Below are positions 46,020 to 54,172 of a stretch of 64,000 bases of DNA, piece by piece; position 1 is the stretch's first letter, and every line of letters begins with the position of its first letter. The stretch is from Capnocytophaga granulosa ATCC 51502 (GTDB taxonomy: Bacteria > Bacteroidota > Bacteroidia > Flavobacteriales > Flavobacteriaceae). The stretch is from assembly GCF_000411115.1 (NCBI RefSeq), contig NZ_KE150257.1, forward strand, positions 1 through 64,000, given 5' to 3'. A model generated the notes under the pieces. It saw nothing but the letters and a program-made list of their open reading frames with translations, was not told where the DNA came from and did not search any database. Both the position numbers and the translations under genes were made by a program.

Positions 46020-46502
46020 ATGTTAGTTGATTTCAACACTTTACAAGATACAGCACGGGTATGGATCTATCCATGTAATCGCTTGCTGACCGAAGAGGAA
46101 CGCACACAGATCAGTGCTGACCTCAAGGCATACCTTAGCTCATGGGCATCGCATGGACAGTCGGTTCGGTGTGCCTTTGAGATTCCTTATGCCCGCTTTA
46201 TCGTCATTGCAGCTGATGAGAACCAGCATATAGGCGGCTGCTCCTTGGACGATTTGGCTCACTTTATCCAAGACTTGGAACGCAAACACAATCTTTTGCT
46301 CTTGGACAAAATGAATGTAAGTTACCGCCATGAGGGGGAAATCTACTATGTACCTTTGGTAGATTTCAAGAAATTAGCCCAACAAAAAAAGGTGGATAAC
46401 CAAACTATTGTTTTTAACAACTTGGTTACCAACCTTTATGAGTACCAACATGCATGGGAAACACCCATGGAGCATAGTTGGCATAATCGTTTTCTCAAAT
46501 AG
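46020..46502 (+). CDS. Conserved flavobacterial protein, often labelled ABC transporter ATPase
   Basis: 160 aa. Starts MLVDFNTLQDTARVWIYPCN; contains IPYARFIVIAADENQHIGGCS. It is conserved in Flavobacteriia, where databases often label it an ABC transporter ATPase, but no Walker A, Walker B or ABC signature is present, so that label looks wrong. Cytoplasmic; function unknown. It ends 9 nt before the convergent YceI gene end. Confidence 0.8.
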   Translation: MLVDFNTLQDTARVWIYPCNRLLTEEERTQISADLKAYLSSWASHGQSVRCAFEIPYARFIVIAADENQHIGGCSLDDLAHFIQDLERKHNLLLLDKMNVSYRHEGEIYYVPLVDFKKLAQQKKVDNQTIVFNNLVTNLYEYQHAWETPMEHSWHNRFLK

Positions 46503-46511
46503 AGCGTATGA

Positions 46512-47165
46512 TTATTTCTTTGCTTTTACCTTTACCACAAGTTCGATTTCGTCATTGATGAACTTGTCCTTTAGGTCACCGAATACAGACTTAGAAGCGT
46601 AATTCACTCCGAAATCCACACGGTTGATTTCAAAAGGCTTAGACTCAAGGGTTACTTCACCATCGGCAATGGTAAGGGTAGCAGGGAAAGAAATAGTTTT
46701 GGTTTTACCCTTTAGAGTAAGATCCCCAGTTACGTTGGTTCCGTCGAAGGAAGTAAGCTTGAAAGTCCCAGTAGGATAGGTTTTTACGTTGAAGAAGTGG
46801 TCAGCCCCATCTTCCTTACCTGTACCTTTGAGGTGTGCTTCAAGGTCGAGTTTACCGTCGGCTTCGGTAATGTCGGTTACAGTAATGGAGTTCATATCAA
46901 TGGTGAAATCACCTGTGATATTACCATTATCTACGGTAAGGCTACCGCTTTTCAAACTAATAGTTCCTGTGTGTTGGCCAGTAGGTTTCTTTCCTACCCA
47001 CTCTATTACAGAAGAAGGTTCTGCGGTGTAGGTACCAGAGGCAACCACATTGGCAGCCACTTGTTCTACAGCAGCAGCGGCTTGTTCTGCATTTGCATTG
47101 TTGTTCTTACAACTTGCCAAAGAAAGGGCAAGCACAACGGCACAAGAGAGTACAATCTTTTTCAT
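46512..47165 (-). CDS. YceI-family lipoprotein
   Basis: 217 aa. Lipoprotein signal MKKIVLSCAVVLALSLASC with Cys19, a short Ala/Glu linker, then a YceI lipocalin-like barrel (about 45-215; SVIEWVGKKPTGQHTGTISL, ADHFFNVKTYPTGTF, NRVDFGVNYAS). YceI proteins bind polyisoprenoid lipids. Promoter TATCTTTG at 47193-47200. Confidence 0.93.
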   Translation of the reverse strand: MKKIVLSCAVVLALSLASCKNNNANAEQAAAAVEQVAANVVASGTYTAEPSSVIEWVGKKPTGQHTGTISLKSGSLTVDNGNITGDFTIDMNSITVTDITEADGKLDLEAHLKGTGKEDGADHFFNVKTYPTGTFKLTSFDGTNVTGDLTLKGKTKTISFPATLTIADGEVTLESKPFEINRVDFGVNYASKSVFGDLKDKFINDEIELVVKVKAKK

Positions 47166-47192
47166 GCGTATTTCTGTTTATTAAATAAAGGG

Positions 47193-47200
47193 CAAAGATA
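47193..47200 (-). promoter_or_regulatory. -7 element TATCTTTG of the YceI gene
   Basis: TATCTTTG on the minus strand, 27 nt before the ATG at 47165. The divergent ketosynthase gene has no clear TAnnTTTG in the same spacer. Confidence 0.65.
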
Positions 47201-47254
47201 GCATTTATTTATTTTGCTCTTCATCAATCAAATGTTAAAACTTTTTTAGCTATT

Positions 47255-48409
47255 ATGCAAACCCATATTTCCATTGTAGGAATGGGAAGTATTTCCCCTT
47301 TGGGACATACCCGCCAGGAGGTGTGGCGTTCCTACCTATCCGAGGGGCACCTGCTTGAGAATAAGGTCGTTGGCGACACTCTTTTTCCTATAGGCGCTTT
47401 AGGAGGTGAGGCTTTGGCAGAGATTGCCCTCTTGCAACAGACCTCTGTTAAGTACAAGGACTTAGACCCCACGGTGCTCTATGCCATGTATGCTGCGCGC
47501 CAAGCCCTTGGTGAGGCTCTTTGGCCAAGGGATAAGGACTTTGGCGTCAATATAGGTTCCTCCCGTGGTGCTACGACTCTTTTTGAGCAATATCACGCAC
47601 AGTACTTAGCCCAAGGTAAGACCACTCCGCTGGCCTCCCCTACTACCTCTTTGGGCAACATAGCCTCGTGGGTGATGCAAGATGCCAAGGGGCATGGCGT
47701 GGCTATCTCCCACTCTATTACGTGCTCTACGGCGCTACATGCTTTGGTCAATGCCGTGGCTTGGCTGCATGCCGATATGGCCGAGGGCTTTCTTATCGGT
47801 GGTAGTGAAGCAGCACTAACGCCCTTTACCCTTGCCCAGATGAAAGCCCTAAAGATCTATGGCAATGCCGCAGCTGCCTATCCCAGCGTACCCTTGCTTA
47901 CAAGCAAGGAGAAAAACACCATGGTACTGGGCGAAGGCGCGGCTGTTTTTGCCTTGGAGAAAGGCAGCTCTCCCCGCGCTTTGGCTACCATCAGAGGCAT
48001 TGGCTATGCCAGTGAACCCATCACCCATCCGGTGGCCATCTCCGCCGATGCCGAAGCACTGCGCCGCAGTATGCAGCAAGCCCTTGAAGGAATAGATCCC
48101 AAGGAGGTAGATGTGGTTATCCCCCATGCCACAGGTACACTAAAGGGCGATCAGGCTGAATACTTGGCTTTGGCAGAGGTCTTTGGCACAGAGCTGCCGC
48201 TGCTTACCACTAACAAATGGAAAATCGGACACACCTTTGCCGCCAGTGGTGCCTTGGCTATGGAAATGGCCGTGCTGATGCTCCAGCAACAGCACTTTTT
48301 GCCTGTTCCCTACCTCCCCGCTGCCCCTGAGCGCCCACTTAGAAACATACTTATCAACGCCACAGGCTTTGGTGGCAATGCGGTAAGCGTGCTGATAAGT
48401 GAAGAGTGA
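47255..48409 (+). CDS. Beta-ketoacyl-ACP synthase family protein
   Basis: 384 aa thiolase-fold condensing enzyme. The Cys-His-His triad is intact: Cys157 (SITCSTALHAL), His291 (VIPHATGTLKGD), His326 (KIGHTFAASGA). That makes decarboxylating condensation of acyl and malonyl-ACP likely. It is somewhat shorter than FabF (about 410 aa) and stands alone, not in a fab operon, so a special role is possible. Aryl-polyene or flexirubin genes are not nearby. The last codons AGT GAA GAG TGA are the start of an AGTGAAGAGTGAAAAGTGAA word array. Confidence 0.88.
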   Translation: MQTHISIVGMGSISPLGHTRQEVWRSYLSEGHLLENKVVGDTLFPIGALGGEALAEIALLQQTSVKYKDLDPTVLYAMYAARQALGEALWPRDKDFGVNIGSSRGATTLFEQYHAQYLAQGKTTPLASPTTSLGNIASWVMQDAKGHGVAISHSITCSTALHALVNAVAWLHADMAEGFLIGGSEAALTPFTLAQMKALKIYGNAAAAYPSVPLLTSKEKNTMVLGEGAAVFALEKGSSPRALATIRGIGYASEPITHPVAISADAEALRRSMQQALEGIDPKEVDVVIPHATGTLKGDQAEYLALAEVFGTELPLLTTNKWKIGHTFAASGALAMEMAVLMLQQQHFLPVPYLPAAPERPLRNILINATGFGGNAVSVLISEE

Positions 48410-48428
48410 AAAGTGAAGAGTGAAGAGC
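48398..48428 (+). repeat. Word array at the ketosynthase stop
   Basis: AAGTGAAGAGTGAAAAGTGAAGAGTGAAG; the stop codon TGA of the ketosynthase gene lies inside it. Confidence 0.85.
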
Positions 48429-48477
48429 CGTTTTTCATTTTTCTGAGAAAAGTTTTGGACATACCAAATATTTGTAG

Positions 48478-48485
48478 TATTTTTG
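48478..48485 (+). promoter_or_regulatory. -7 element TATTTTTG of tig-clpP-clpX
   Basis: TATTTTTG, 34 nt before the tig ATG, with TTTTGGAC about 20 nt further upstream as a possible -33 element. Confidence 0.65.
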
Positions 48486-48519
48486 CCAGCTGAATTATTT
48501 CATAAAAAAACCAATCCTA

Positions 48520-49845
48520 ATGAAGATTAGCAAAGAACAAATAGACGCGCTTAATGCCGTAATTACCTTAGAGATTGACAAGGCCGACTACCAAGGAAAG
48601 GTAGAGGAAGCACTGAACAACTATCGTAAGAATGCTTCTGTCCCAGGCTTCCGCAAAGGACATGTGCCTATGGGAATGATCAAAAAACAATATGAAAAGG
48701 CCATACAGATGGATGAGCTTAACAAACTCATCAGTCAGTCTTTGAATGATTTCATCGATCAGGAGAAGCTCCAGCTACTAGGCCAGCCCATTCCTAAAGA
48801 GGAAGGTTCAGATGCCAACTTTGGCGGCGATCACCACAAGCTTGTTTTTGAAATAGGCTTAGAACCTGAATTTACCATTGACCTAAGCCAACCTATTGAC
48901 TACTACGATATCAAAGTAACTGATAAGGAAATAGATACTCAGATAGAGCACCTCCGTGGCCACTTCGGCCGTTATGAGGAGAGCGATAGCATCACTGAGA
49001 AAAGCCAGATTTCAGGTACTTTCTTCAATGAAGCGGAACATATAGACAAATTCTTTACTTTCACCGCTGCACAATTGGGCGAAAAAGCCTTAGAAGCACT
49101 CAAAGGCAAAAAGGTAGGTGACCAACTTACCCTCTCCACGAAAGGCCTTTTCAAGGATGCACATATGCTTATGCAAGCCCTTGATAAACCACATGATGAG
49201 GTACACGACCTAGATATAGAGGTAACTTTCACTGTAGAGAAAATCCAAGAGCAGATTCTGGCTGAGATGAACGAGGAGTTCTTCCAAAAAGTATATCCTG
49301 ATACCACTACCGAAGAGGCTTTCCGCGAGAAGGTAGCCAAGAGTATCAAAGAAGACTTTGACCACTCTTGCGATGTACGCCTTTTGGACGATGCCACTGA
49401 AGCACTTTTGGAAAGAACCAAGTTCGACCTTCCTGCTGACTTCCTCAAGCGCTGGATTCGCACCACTAGTGAAAACCCTATCACTGAAGAAGAAGCAGCT
49501 GAAGACTACGAAAAATCTGAAAAAGGCCTACGCTACCAACTTATAGAAGGTAAGATCATAAAGGACAACAACCTACAGGTGTCTTACGATGAAATCCGCG
49601 AGTTCTGTGAAAATGCGATCCGCGCTCAGATGGCACGCTTTGGCTTGTTTGAAATCGGAAAGAAAGAGTTGGACAACTTTGTAAACAATACCCTAAAAGA
49701 ACGTGCAGAAGTAGAACGTATCCATCGTGAACTCACCGGAGGCAAGCTCATACAGTTCTACAAAGAAAAAGCCAACTTGAACAAAATAGAGATTGATATA
49801 GACTCTTTTATAGAAAAGTTCTATTCACACCAACACCATCACTAA
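48520..49845 (+). CDS. tig: Trigger factor
   Basis: 441 aa ribosome-bound chaperone with peptidyl-prolyl isomerase. The N-terminal ribosome-binding signature FRKGHVP at about 46-52 (SVPGFRKGHVPMGMIKKQYE) is present. The central PPIase-like domain is divergent, as usual in Bacteroidota, and the C-terminal chaperone arms end in a His-rich tail HQHHH. First gene of the conserved tig-clpP-clpX order, 10 nt before clpP. Confidence 0.94.
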   Translation: MKISKEQIDALNAVITLEIDKADYQGKVEEALNNYRKNASVPGFRKGHVPMGMIKKQYEKAIQMDELNKLISQSLNDFIDQEKLQLLGQPIPKEEGSDANFGGDHHKLVFEIGLEPEFTIDLSQPIDYYDIKVTDKEIDTQIEHLRGHFGRYEESDSITEKSQISGTFFNEAEHIDKFFTFTAAQLGEKALEALKGKKVGDQLTLSTKGLFKDAHMLMQALDKPHDEVHDLDIEVTFTVEKIQEQILAEMNEEFFQKVYPDTTTEEAFREKVAKSIKEDFDHSCDVRLLDDATEALLERTKFDLPADFLKRWIRTTSENPITEEEAAEDYEKSEKGLRYQLIEGKIIKDNNLQVSYDEIREFCENAIRAQMARFGLFEIGKKELDNFVNNTLKERAEVERIHRELTGGKLIQFYKEKANLNKIEIDIDSFIEKFYSHQHHH

Positions 49846-49855
49846 TTAACAAGAC

Positions 49856-50518
49856 ATGGATTATTCAAAAGAATTTAAAAAATATGCTACCCAACATAGA
49901 GGTATCAGCAGCATGTACTACGATGCGATCGTCAGCAGCATGACTCCCTATATTGTGGAAGAACGCCAGCTGAATGTAGCACAGATGGACGTGTTCTCTC
50001 GTCTTATGATGGATAGAATTATCTTTTTGGGTACTGATGTTAATTCGAATGTAGCCAATATTATACAAGCCCAATTGCTTTTCTTGGAAAGCGTGGATGC
50101 TAGCAAGGATATCCAGATATACATCAACTCCCCAGGGGGTGAGGTGTATTCAGGCTTGGGTATCTATGATACTATGCAATTCATCAAGCCCGATGTAGCG
50201 ACCATCTGTACAGGTATGGCCGCTTCTATGGCCGCAGTACTGCTCTGTGCAGGTGCTCATGGCAAGCGCTCAGCCCTACCCCACTCCCGTGTGATGATTC
50301 ACCAACCACTGGGAGGCGCACAAGGGCAAGCCAGTGATATAGAAATCACCGCCCGTGAGATCCTAAAAATCAAAGAGGAATTAGCCCTTATCATCGCACG
50401 CCACTCAGGCAAATCCACTGAGGAGGTTATCCGTACAGGAGACCGCGATTACTGGATGATCGCCAGCGAAGCCAAAGACTTCGGTATGATAGACGAGGTG
50501 CTTATCCGACAAAAATAA
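49856..50518 (+). CDS. clpP: ATP-dependent Clp protease proteolytic subunit
   Basis: 220 aa. Serine protease that forms the ClpP double ring. Catalytic Ser124 (GMAASMAAV) and His149 (VMIHQPLGGAQGQASD) are clear; the Asp is expected near 198 (GDRDYWM). Oxyanion region INSPGGEVYSG at 90-100. It lies between tig and clpX. Confidence 0.97.
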   Translation: MDYSKEFKKYATQHRGISSMYYDAIVSSMTPYIVEERQLNVAQMDVFSRLMMDRIIFLGTDVNSNVANIIQAQLLFLESVDASKDIQIYINSPGGEVYSGLGIYDTMQFIKPDVATICTGMAASMAAVLLCAGAHGKRSALPHSRVMIHQPLGGAQGQASDIEITAREILKIKEELALIIARHSGKSTEEVIRTGDRDYWMIASEAKDFGMIDEVLIRQK

Positions 50519-50538
50519 CCCTTTAACATTCGAATATT

Positions 50539-51786
50539 ATGAGTTCATCAACTGAAGTATGTTCCTTCTGTGGGAGGCATTCGGGAAAGGATGTTTTCCT
50601 TGTCTCCAGCGGTGTAGAGAGCAATGTATATATCTGTAATTTTTGTATAGAGCAAGCGGCAAGTATCTGGCGTTCTGAGATAGAGAACAACAAGAAGAAG
50701 GCCATCATGGCGCTCAACAAAGACCTTTTGCTAAAGAAACCTACAGAAATCAAGGGCTTCCTTGACCAATATGTCATCGGGCAAGAGGCTACTAAAAAGG
50801 TGCTTTCTGTAGCGGTGTACAACCACTACAAGCGACTGCTACAAGAGCGCGATGAGCATGAAGTGGAAATACAAAAAAGTAACATCGTGATGGTTGGGCA
50901 AACAGGGACAGGTAAGACCCTTATGGCACGTACCATTGCCCAGATGCTCAATGTACCTTTGGCCATTGTAGATGCCACTGTCTTTACCGAAGCAGGTTAT
51001 GTAGGGGAGGACGTGGAGAGTATCCTCACGCGTCTGCTACAAGCAGCTGACTACGATGTGGATAGAGCCGAACGCGGTATTGTCTTTATAGACGAGATAG
51101 ACAAGATCGCGCGCAAAGGCGACAATCCCTCTATCACCCGTGATGTATCAGGCGAAGGGGTACAACACGCCTTGCTCAAACTCTTGGAAGGCTCTATTGT
51201 AAATGTACCCCCCAAGGGAGGGCGTAAGCACCCTGACCAAAAGTATATAGAAGTCAATACCGAGCATATCCTCTTTATTGCAGGAGGTGCTTTTGATGGT
51301 ATAGAACAGATCATCGCCAAGCGTATGAACCGCCAAGCAGTGGGCTACAATACCTCCAAGGAGACCCGTGTAGATGATAAGAACCTACTCCAGTATGTAA
51401 CTCACAAGGATCTAAGAGATTACGGGCTTATCCCTGAGATCATCGGCCGACTTCCTGTGCTTACCTATATGAACCCACTGGATAAGGAAACCCTCCGCAT
51501 GATCCTCACCGAGCCAAAGAACGCTATTATCAAGCAATATATCAAACTTTTCGGTATGGATGATATCTCGCTTTCCTTTGAGGAAGATGCGCTAAATTTC
51601 ATCGTAGAAAAAGCCTTAGAGTACAAGCTTGGTGCGCGTGGATTACGTTCGCTCTGTGAGAGTATCCTCACCGATGCGATGTTCTCCCTACCTGGTACAG
51701 GGGAAAAGAGCTTGGTAGTTACCCGTGCTTATGCTGAGGATAAACTCACCAAATCGGGCTTTACCCAACACCTACTTAGTGCATAA
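50539..51786 (+). CDS. clpX: ATP-dependent Clp protease ATP-binding subunit ClpX
   Basis: 415 aa. AAA+ unfoldase of ClpXP. N-terminal zinc finger with Cys8, Cys11, Cys33 and Cys36, Walker A GQTGTGKT (120-127), Walker [10 protein letters not shown] (about 180-188), sensor II GARGLRS near 371. Ends 19 nt before a 12-bp hairpin terminator. Confidence 0.97.
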   Translation: MSSSTEVCSFCGRHSGKDVFLVSSGVESNVYICNFCIEQAASIWRSEIENNKKKAIMALNKDLLLKKPTEIKGFLDQYVIGQEATKKVLSVAVYNHYKRLLQERDEHEVEIQKSNIVMVGQTGTGKTLMARTIAQMLNVPLAIVDATVFTEAGYVGEDVESILTRLLQAADYDVDRAERGIVFIDEIDKIARKGDNPSITRDVSGEGVQHALLKLLEGSIVNVPPKGGRKHPDQKYIEVNTEHILFIAGGAFDGIEQIIAKRMNRQAVGYNTSKETRVDDKNLLQYVTHKDLRDYGLIPEIIGRLPVLTYMNPLDKETLRMILTEPKNAIIKQYIKLFGMDDISLSFEEDALNFIVEKALEYKLGARGLRSLCESILTDAMFSLPGTGEKSLVVTRAYAEDKLTKSGFTQHLLSA

Positions 51787-51804
51787 TAGTTTAGGAATAT
51801 TTGT

Positions 51805-51838
51805 AAGGATATAGAATCACAAAGGGTTCTATATCCTT
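51805..51838 (+). terminator. Intrinsic-type terminator of the clpX operon
   Basis: Perfect 12-bp stem AAGGATATAGAA / TTCTATATCCTT with a 10-nt loop, followed by ATTTTAT. It lies 19 nt after the clpX stop and is not built from the common gene-end words. Confidence 0.7.
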
Positions 51839-51909
51839 ATTTTATAGTCTATCATATTTAGATTGCGAATAAATAGAACAAGAGATTAATTCTTTATTTG
51901 CTCTTTTTC

Positions 51910-52095
51910 AAGGGCGAATTGCCATTCGCCCCTACACCTGCTCATCTAATTTTTCGTAAACCATTTCTGTTTGACTATAATGTAAGAGCTACCTTATGAG
52001 TGAAGGCGAATTGCCTCACATACTACGCTTTCGCGGACTTTGCCCCTACATTGCTTACGCTAATTTTTCGTAAACCATTTTTGTTTGACTATAAT
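51910..52095. repeat. Duplicated repeat before the phosphodiesterase gene
   Basis: Two 54-nt units, 51928-51981 and 52042-52095. Both begin GCCCCTACA and end with a 36-nt block, TAATTTTTCGTAAACCATTT followed by (C/T)TGTTTGACTATAAT, that differs at one base. Each is preceded by a GGCGAATTGCC motif. The first copy with its flank matches a dispersed family also seen at 29021-29046. The repeat lies in the 5' region of the next gene. Confidence 0.85.
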
Positions 52096-52119
52096 TACAT
52101 AAGATTTTTAAGAAAAAAC

Positions 52120-52971
52120 ATGAAAAAAACCTTTTTATTATTCTTTGTACTGCTTTTTGCAGTAGGCTGTAAGCACAATTCTTCTGGGCAAATCGCCTCA
52201 CAGAAGGACGTGATTACCAACCAGATTTATTTTGCTGATAAACCCATCGTTTCTGCTCACCGTGCAGGCAAGGGTATCGCAGGCTATCCAGAGAACTGCT
52301 TGCAGACGATTCAGTATCTTTCCAAAAAGGGTATCCACAGCTTTGAGATAGACATCTTTGAAAGTACGGATGGCGATCTTATGCTCATGCACGATGACAA
52401 ACTCGGTCGTACTGCTACAGGGCAAGGCATCGTTTCCCAAATGAGCACCGAGGCGCTACTCAAGGAACGTCTCAAAGATGATTTTGGCAAAGAAACCACT
52501 TTTCAAATACCGCTACTAAAGGACGTATTGGCTTGGTGTAAGCAACACAATGCCTACCTGATGTTGGATTTCAAAAAGGGGATTTCCTATAGCAAGGTAG
52601 CCGAACTGGTACGTGCCGAGCAGATGCAAGGGCAAGTGGTACTTATCAGCTACAATGTGGAACAAGCCAAAGCCCTCTATCGCGTAGCTCCTGAGATGCT
52701 TATCTCGGTTACGGTACGCAATCAGGACGAACTGGATCGTATCTTGGAAACAGGTATTCACAAGGACAAATTGGTGGCTTTCACTGGGGTACACCTAGCT
52801 GATGACAGTCTTTACAAAAAACTCAATGAGCTTAGAATCCCCTCCATTCTCGGTACCCTTGGTAACTTAGACAAGCGCGCTGAAGCCCGTGGCGACCATC
52901 TCTACAAAGAATGGGCACAGAAAGGTATACAGATATTCTCTACTGATAGACCTTTTGCACCAAAATTTTAA
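52120..52971 (+). CDS. Glycerophosphodiester phosphodiesterase family lipoprotein
   Basis: 283 aa from ATG 52120. Signal MKKTFLLFFVLLFAVGC with lipobox Cys17. GDPD-fold TIM barrel with catalytic His (VSAHRAGKGIAGYPENCLQT), metal Glu/Asp (FEIDIFESTDG) and the second His (LMLMHDDKLGRTATG). It likely cuts glycerophosphodiesters at the cell surface. The 40-residue extension from ATG 52000 is written by the duplicated repeat, so it is rejected. Confidence 0.92.
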   Translation: MKKTFLLFFVLLFAVGCKHNSSGQIASQKDVITNQIYFADKPIVSAHRAGKGIAGYPENCLQTIQYLSKKGIHSFEIDIFESTDGDLMLMHDDKLGRTATGQGIVSQMSTEALLKERLKDDFGKETTFQIPLLKDVLAWCKQHNAYLMLDFKKGISYSKVAELVRAEQMQGQVVLISYNVEQAKALYRVAPEMLISVTVRNQDELDRILETGIHKDKLVAFTGVHLADDSLYKKLNELRIPSILGTLGNLDKRAEARGDHLYKEWAQKGIQIFSTDRPFAPKF

Positions 52972-52987
52972 TGATTAATGTCACTAA

Positions 52988-53818
52988 TCAATGATTAATG
53001 CCATTAATGATTAATGCCACACATGGGGGTCTTATGCGGTTTTTATCTAGCATGAGGGCTGCCGCTTTGGAGTGCTTATGGCTTACCGCACAGGAGTACT
53101 CATAGGGGGATATGCTTTTGCTTTCCTTAACCTTACAAGCAGCGTTACGGCGCTGCTTTTTTTGTTGGTTACAAGTGGCTTGTATACTTAGGCCTGCCAC
53201 TTGCACTCTTAGGTTGCTATGATAAGGCTTACGGGCCTTGCTCATCGTATAGGAAACCTTAGCAAACCGAGACAGTACTTCATGATAGGGGAGGCGAATC
53301 CTCTCCCCAAAACCTCTCTGTGCAGAAATCCTCTCCTCCAACCCCCTCTGTGCAGAAATCCTCTCCCCCAACCCCCTCTCCGAAGGAGAGGGGGCTGCTA
53401 AGTAGGTGCTGGCAGATTTGGTAGCTCTCTCACTGGCGTGAGATTGCAACTCATATCGGTCAAAAGTGATGTTCTCTGTTAGTATAGAAGCGCTACAAGC
53501 GCTATCGTTTGTAGGTACGAGCTGCAAGCTCTCAGCAGCATGTGCTAATTGGGGTTGGGCAAATGGCTCATATACTCTGTTCTTTTCCTCCACATATCCA
53601 AGCTCTAAATTTTGGCTTGGCTTTGTTTTTCGCTCTTTACTGATCATTCTTCGTTCTTCACTTTCCCGTCCTTCATTTTTTCGCAGCCATCCTTCTAAAC
53701 GCATGATGATACGAATAGCCGCGATGCTCTGGCTAATGGTGGCCACTATGGTCTTCCCATTGTTCTCTATCGGCTGGCGACGTGCGTATGTCCAAAGTAT
53801 TGATAAAGCCTCTTCCAT
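52988..53818 (-). CDS. Hypothetical protein with inserted repeat (weak)
   Basis: 276 aa. Promoter-like TAATTTTG at 53902-53909 and word leader before ATG 53818 favour a real gene, and its N-terminal 50 residues (LSILWTYARRQPIENNGKTI, then SQSIAAIRIIMRLEGWL) look protein-like. From about residue 140 to 175 it runs through three in-frame 10-residue copies (ERISAQRGLE) of a dispersed non-protein repeat (53290-53394). A strong hairpin with a T-run on the opposite strand (53138-53163) also lies inside it. The C-terminus enters gene-end words. No family recognised; only the N-terminal part may be functional. Confidence 0.45.
   Translation of the reverse strand: MEEALSILWTYARRQPIENNGKTIVATISQSIAAIRIIMRLEGWLRKNEGRESEERRMISKERKTKPSQNLELGYVEEKNRVYEPFAQPQLAHAAESLQLVPTNDSACSASILTENITFDRYELQSHASERATKSASTYLAAPSPSERGLGERISAQRGLEERISAQRGFGERIRLPYHEVLSRFAKVSYTMSKARKPYHSNLRVQVAGLSIQATCNQQKKQRRNAACKVKESKSISPYEYSCAVSHKHSKAAALMLDKNRIRPPCVALIINGINH
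53138..53163 (+). terminator. Intrinsic terminator-like hairpin
   Basis: AGCAGCG, loop TTACGG, CGCTGCT, then seven T. It fits an intrinsic terminator on the plus strand about 170 nt after the phosphodiesterase gene, but lies inside the antisense hypothetical gene. Confidence 0.55.
53290..53394. repeat. 30-bp in-frame tandem unit with terminal hairpin
   Basis: Three units of about 30 bp (ATCCTCTCCnCCAACCCCCT, then CTGTGCAGAA). The last one ends in a perfect 10-bp hairpin CCCCCTCTCC (53372-53381) / GGAGAGGGGG (53385-53394) with loop GAA. The minus-strand reading gives PSPSERGLGER-like peptides, known from dispersed repeats in many bacteria. Confidence 0.85.
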
Positions 53819-53901
53819 AATTATAAGTGGTTAGTGGTCAGTGGTTGGTGGTTAGTGGTTAGATGCTGACATCTGAATACTGACTCCTGAAAAATGTGGG
53901 G

Positions 53902-53909
53902 CAAAATTA
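53902..53909 (-). promoter_or_regulatory. -7-like element TAATTTTG before the 53818 gene
   Basis: TAATTTTG on the minus strand, about 83 nt before the ATG; the stretch between is repeat words (ACTAACCACTGACCAC). Confidence 0.45.
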
Positions 53910-54042
53910 CGATATCACAAGGGGCAAAGTCAAGGAAAAGAAGGACGAGAAGTAAGAATTTATACAATAAAAAATTGTGTTAAGTATTTAACAGGTGAGG
54001 ATAGGGGATAGGAATTAAGGAGTAGTCGTTGGAGGTAGGGAA

Positions 54043-54137
54043 GTAGACGCAATAAATTGCGTCTCTACATAGGTGGTGGCTAAGGCAGTTCCTTGCCTAG
54101 CATAGTCCTGTGTAGAAACGCAATTTATTGCGTCTTA
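54043..54137. mobile_element. 95-bp imperfect-palindrome element (MITE-like)
   Basis: The terminal 31-nt blocks 54043-54073 and 54107-54137 are reverse complements at about 27 of 31 positions. Each holds its own small palindrome (AGACGCAAT-AA-ATTGCGTCT). The middle contains CTAAGGCA and TGCCTAG, so nearly the whole element folds into one hairpin. Related to the palindrome at 11231-11252. Mobility is inferred from structure only. The rest of 53819-54172 is words and AT-rich spacer. Confidence 0.6.
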
Positions 54138-54172
54138 ATGAATTAGAGTATAGGTTTTCTTGCGATAGTTTA

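Noticed and set aside
46020..46502. Calling this gene an ABC transporter ATPase
   Set aside because: No Walker A, Walker B or signature motif, and only 160 aa.
52000..52119. Longer phosphodiesterase start at 52000
   Set aside because: It is translated from the duplicated 54-nt repeat; a proper lipoprotein signal begins at 52120.
53138..53163. tRNA or small RNA gene suggested by strong pairing
   Set aside because: The structure is a single short hairpin with a T-run, fitting a terminator only; no cloverleaf or conserved RNA motif.
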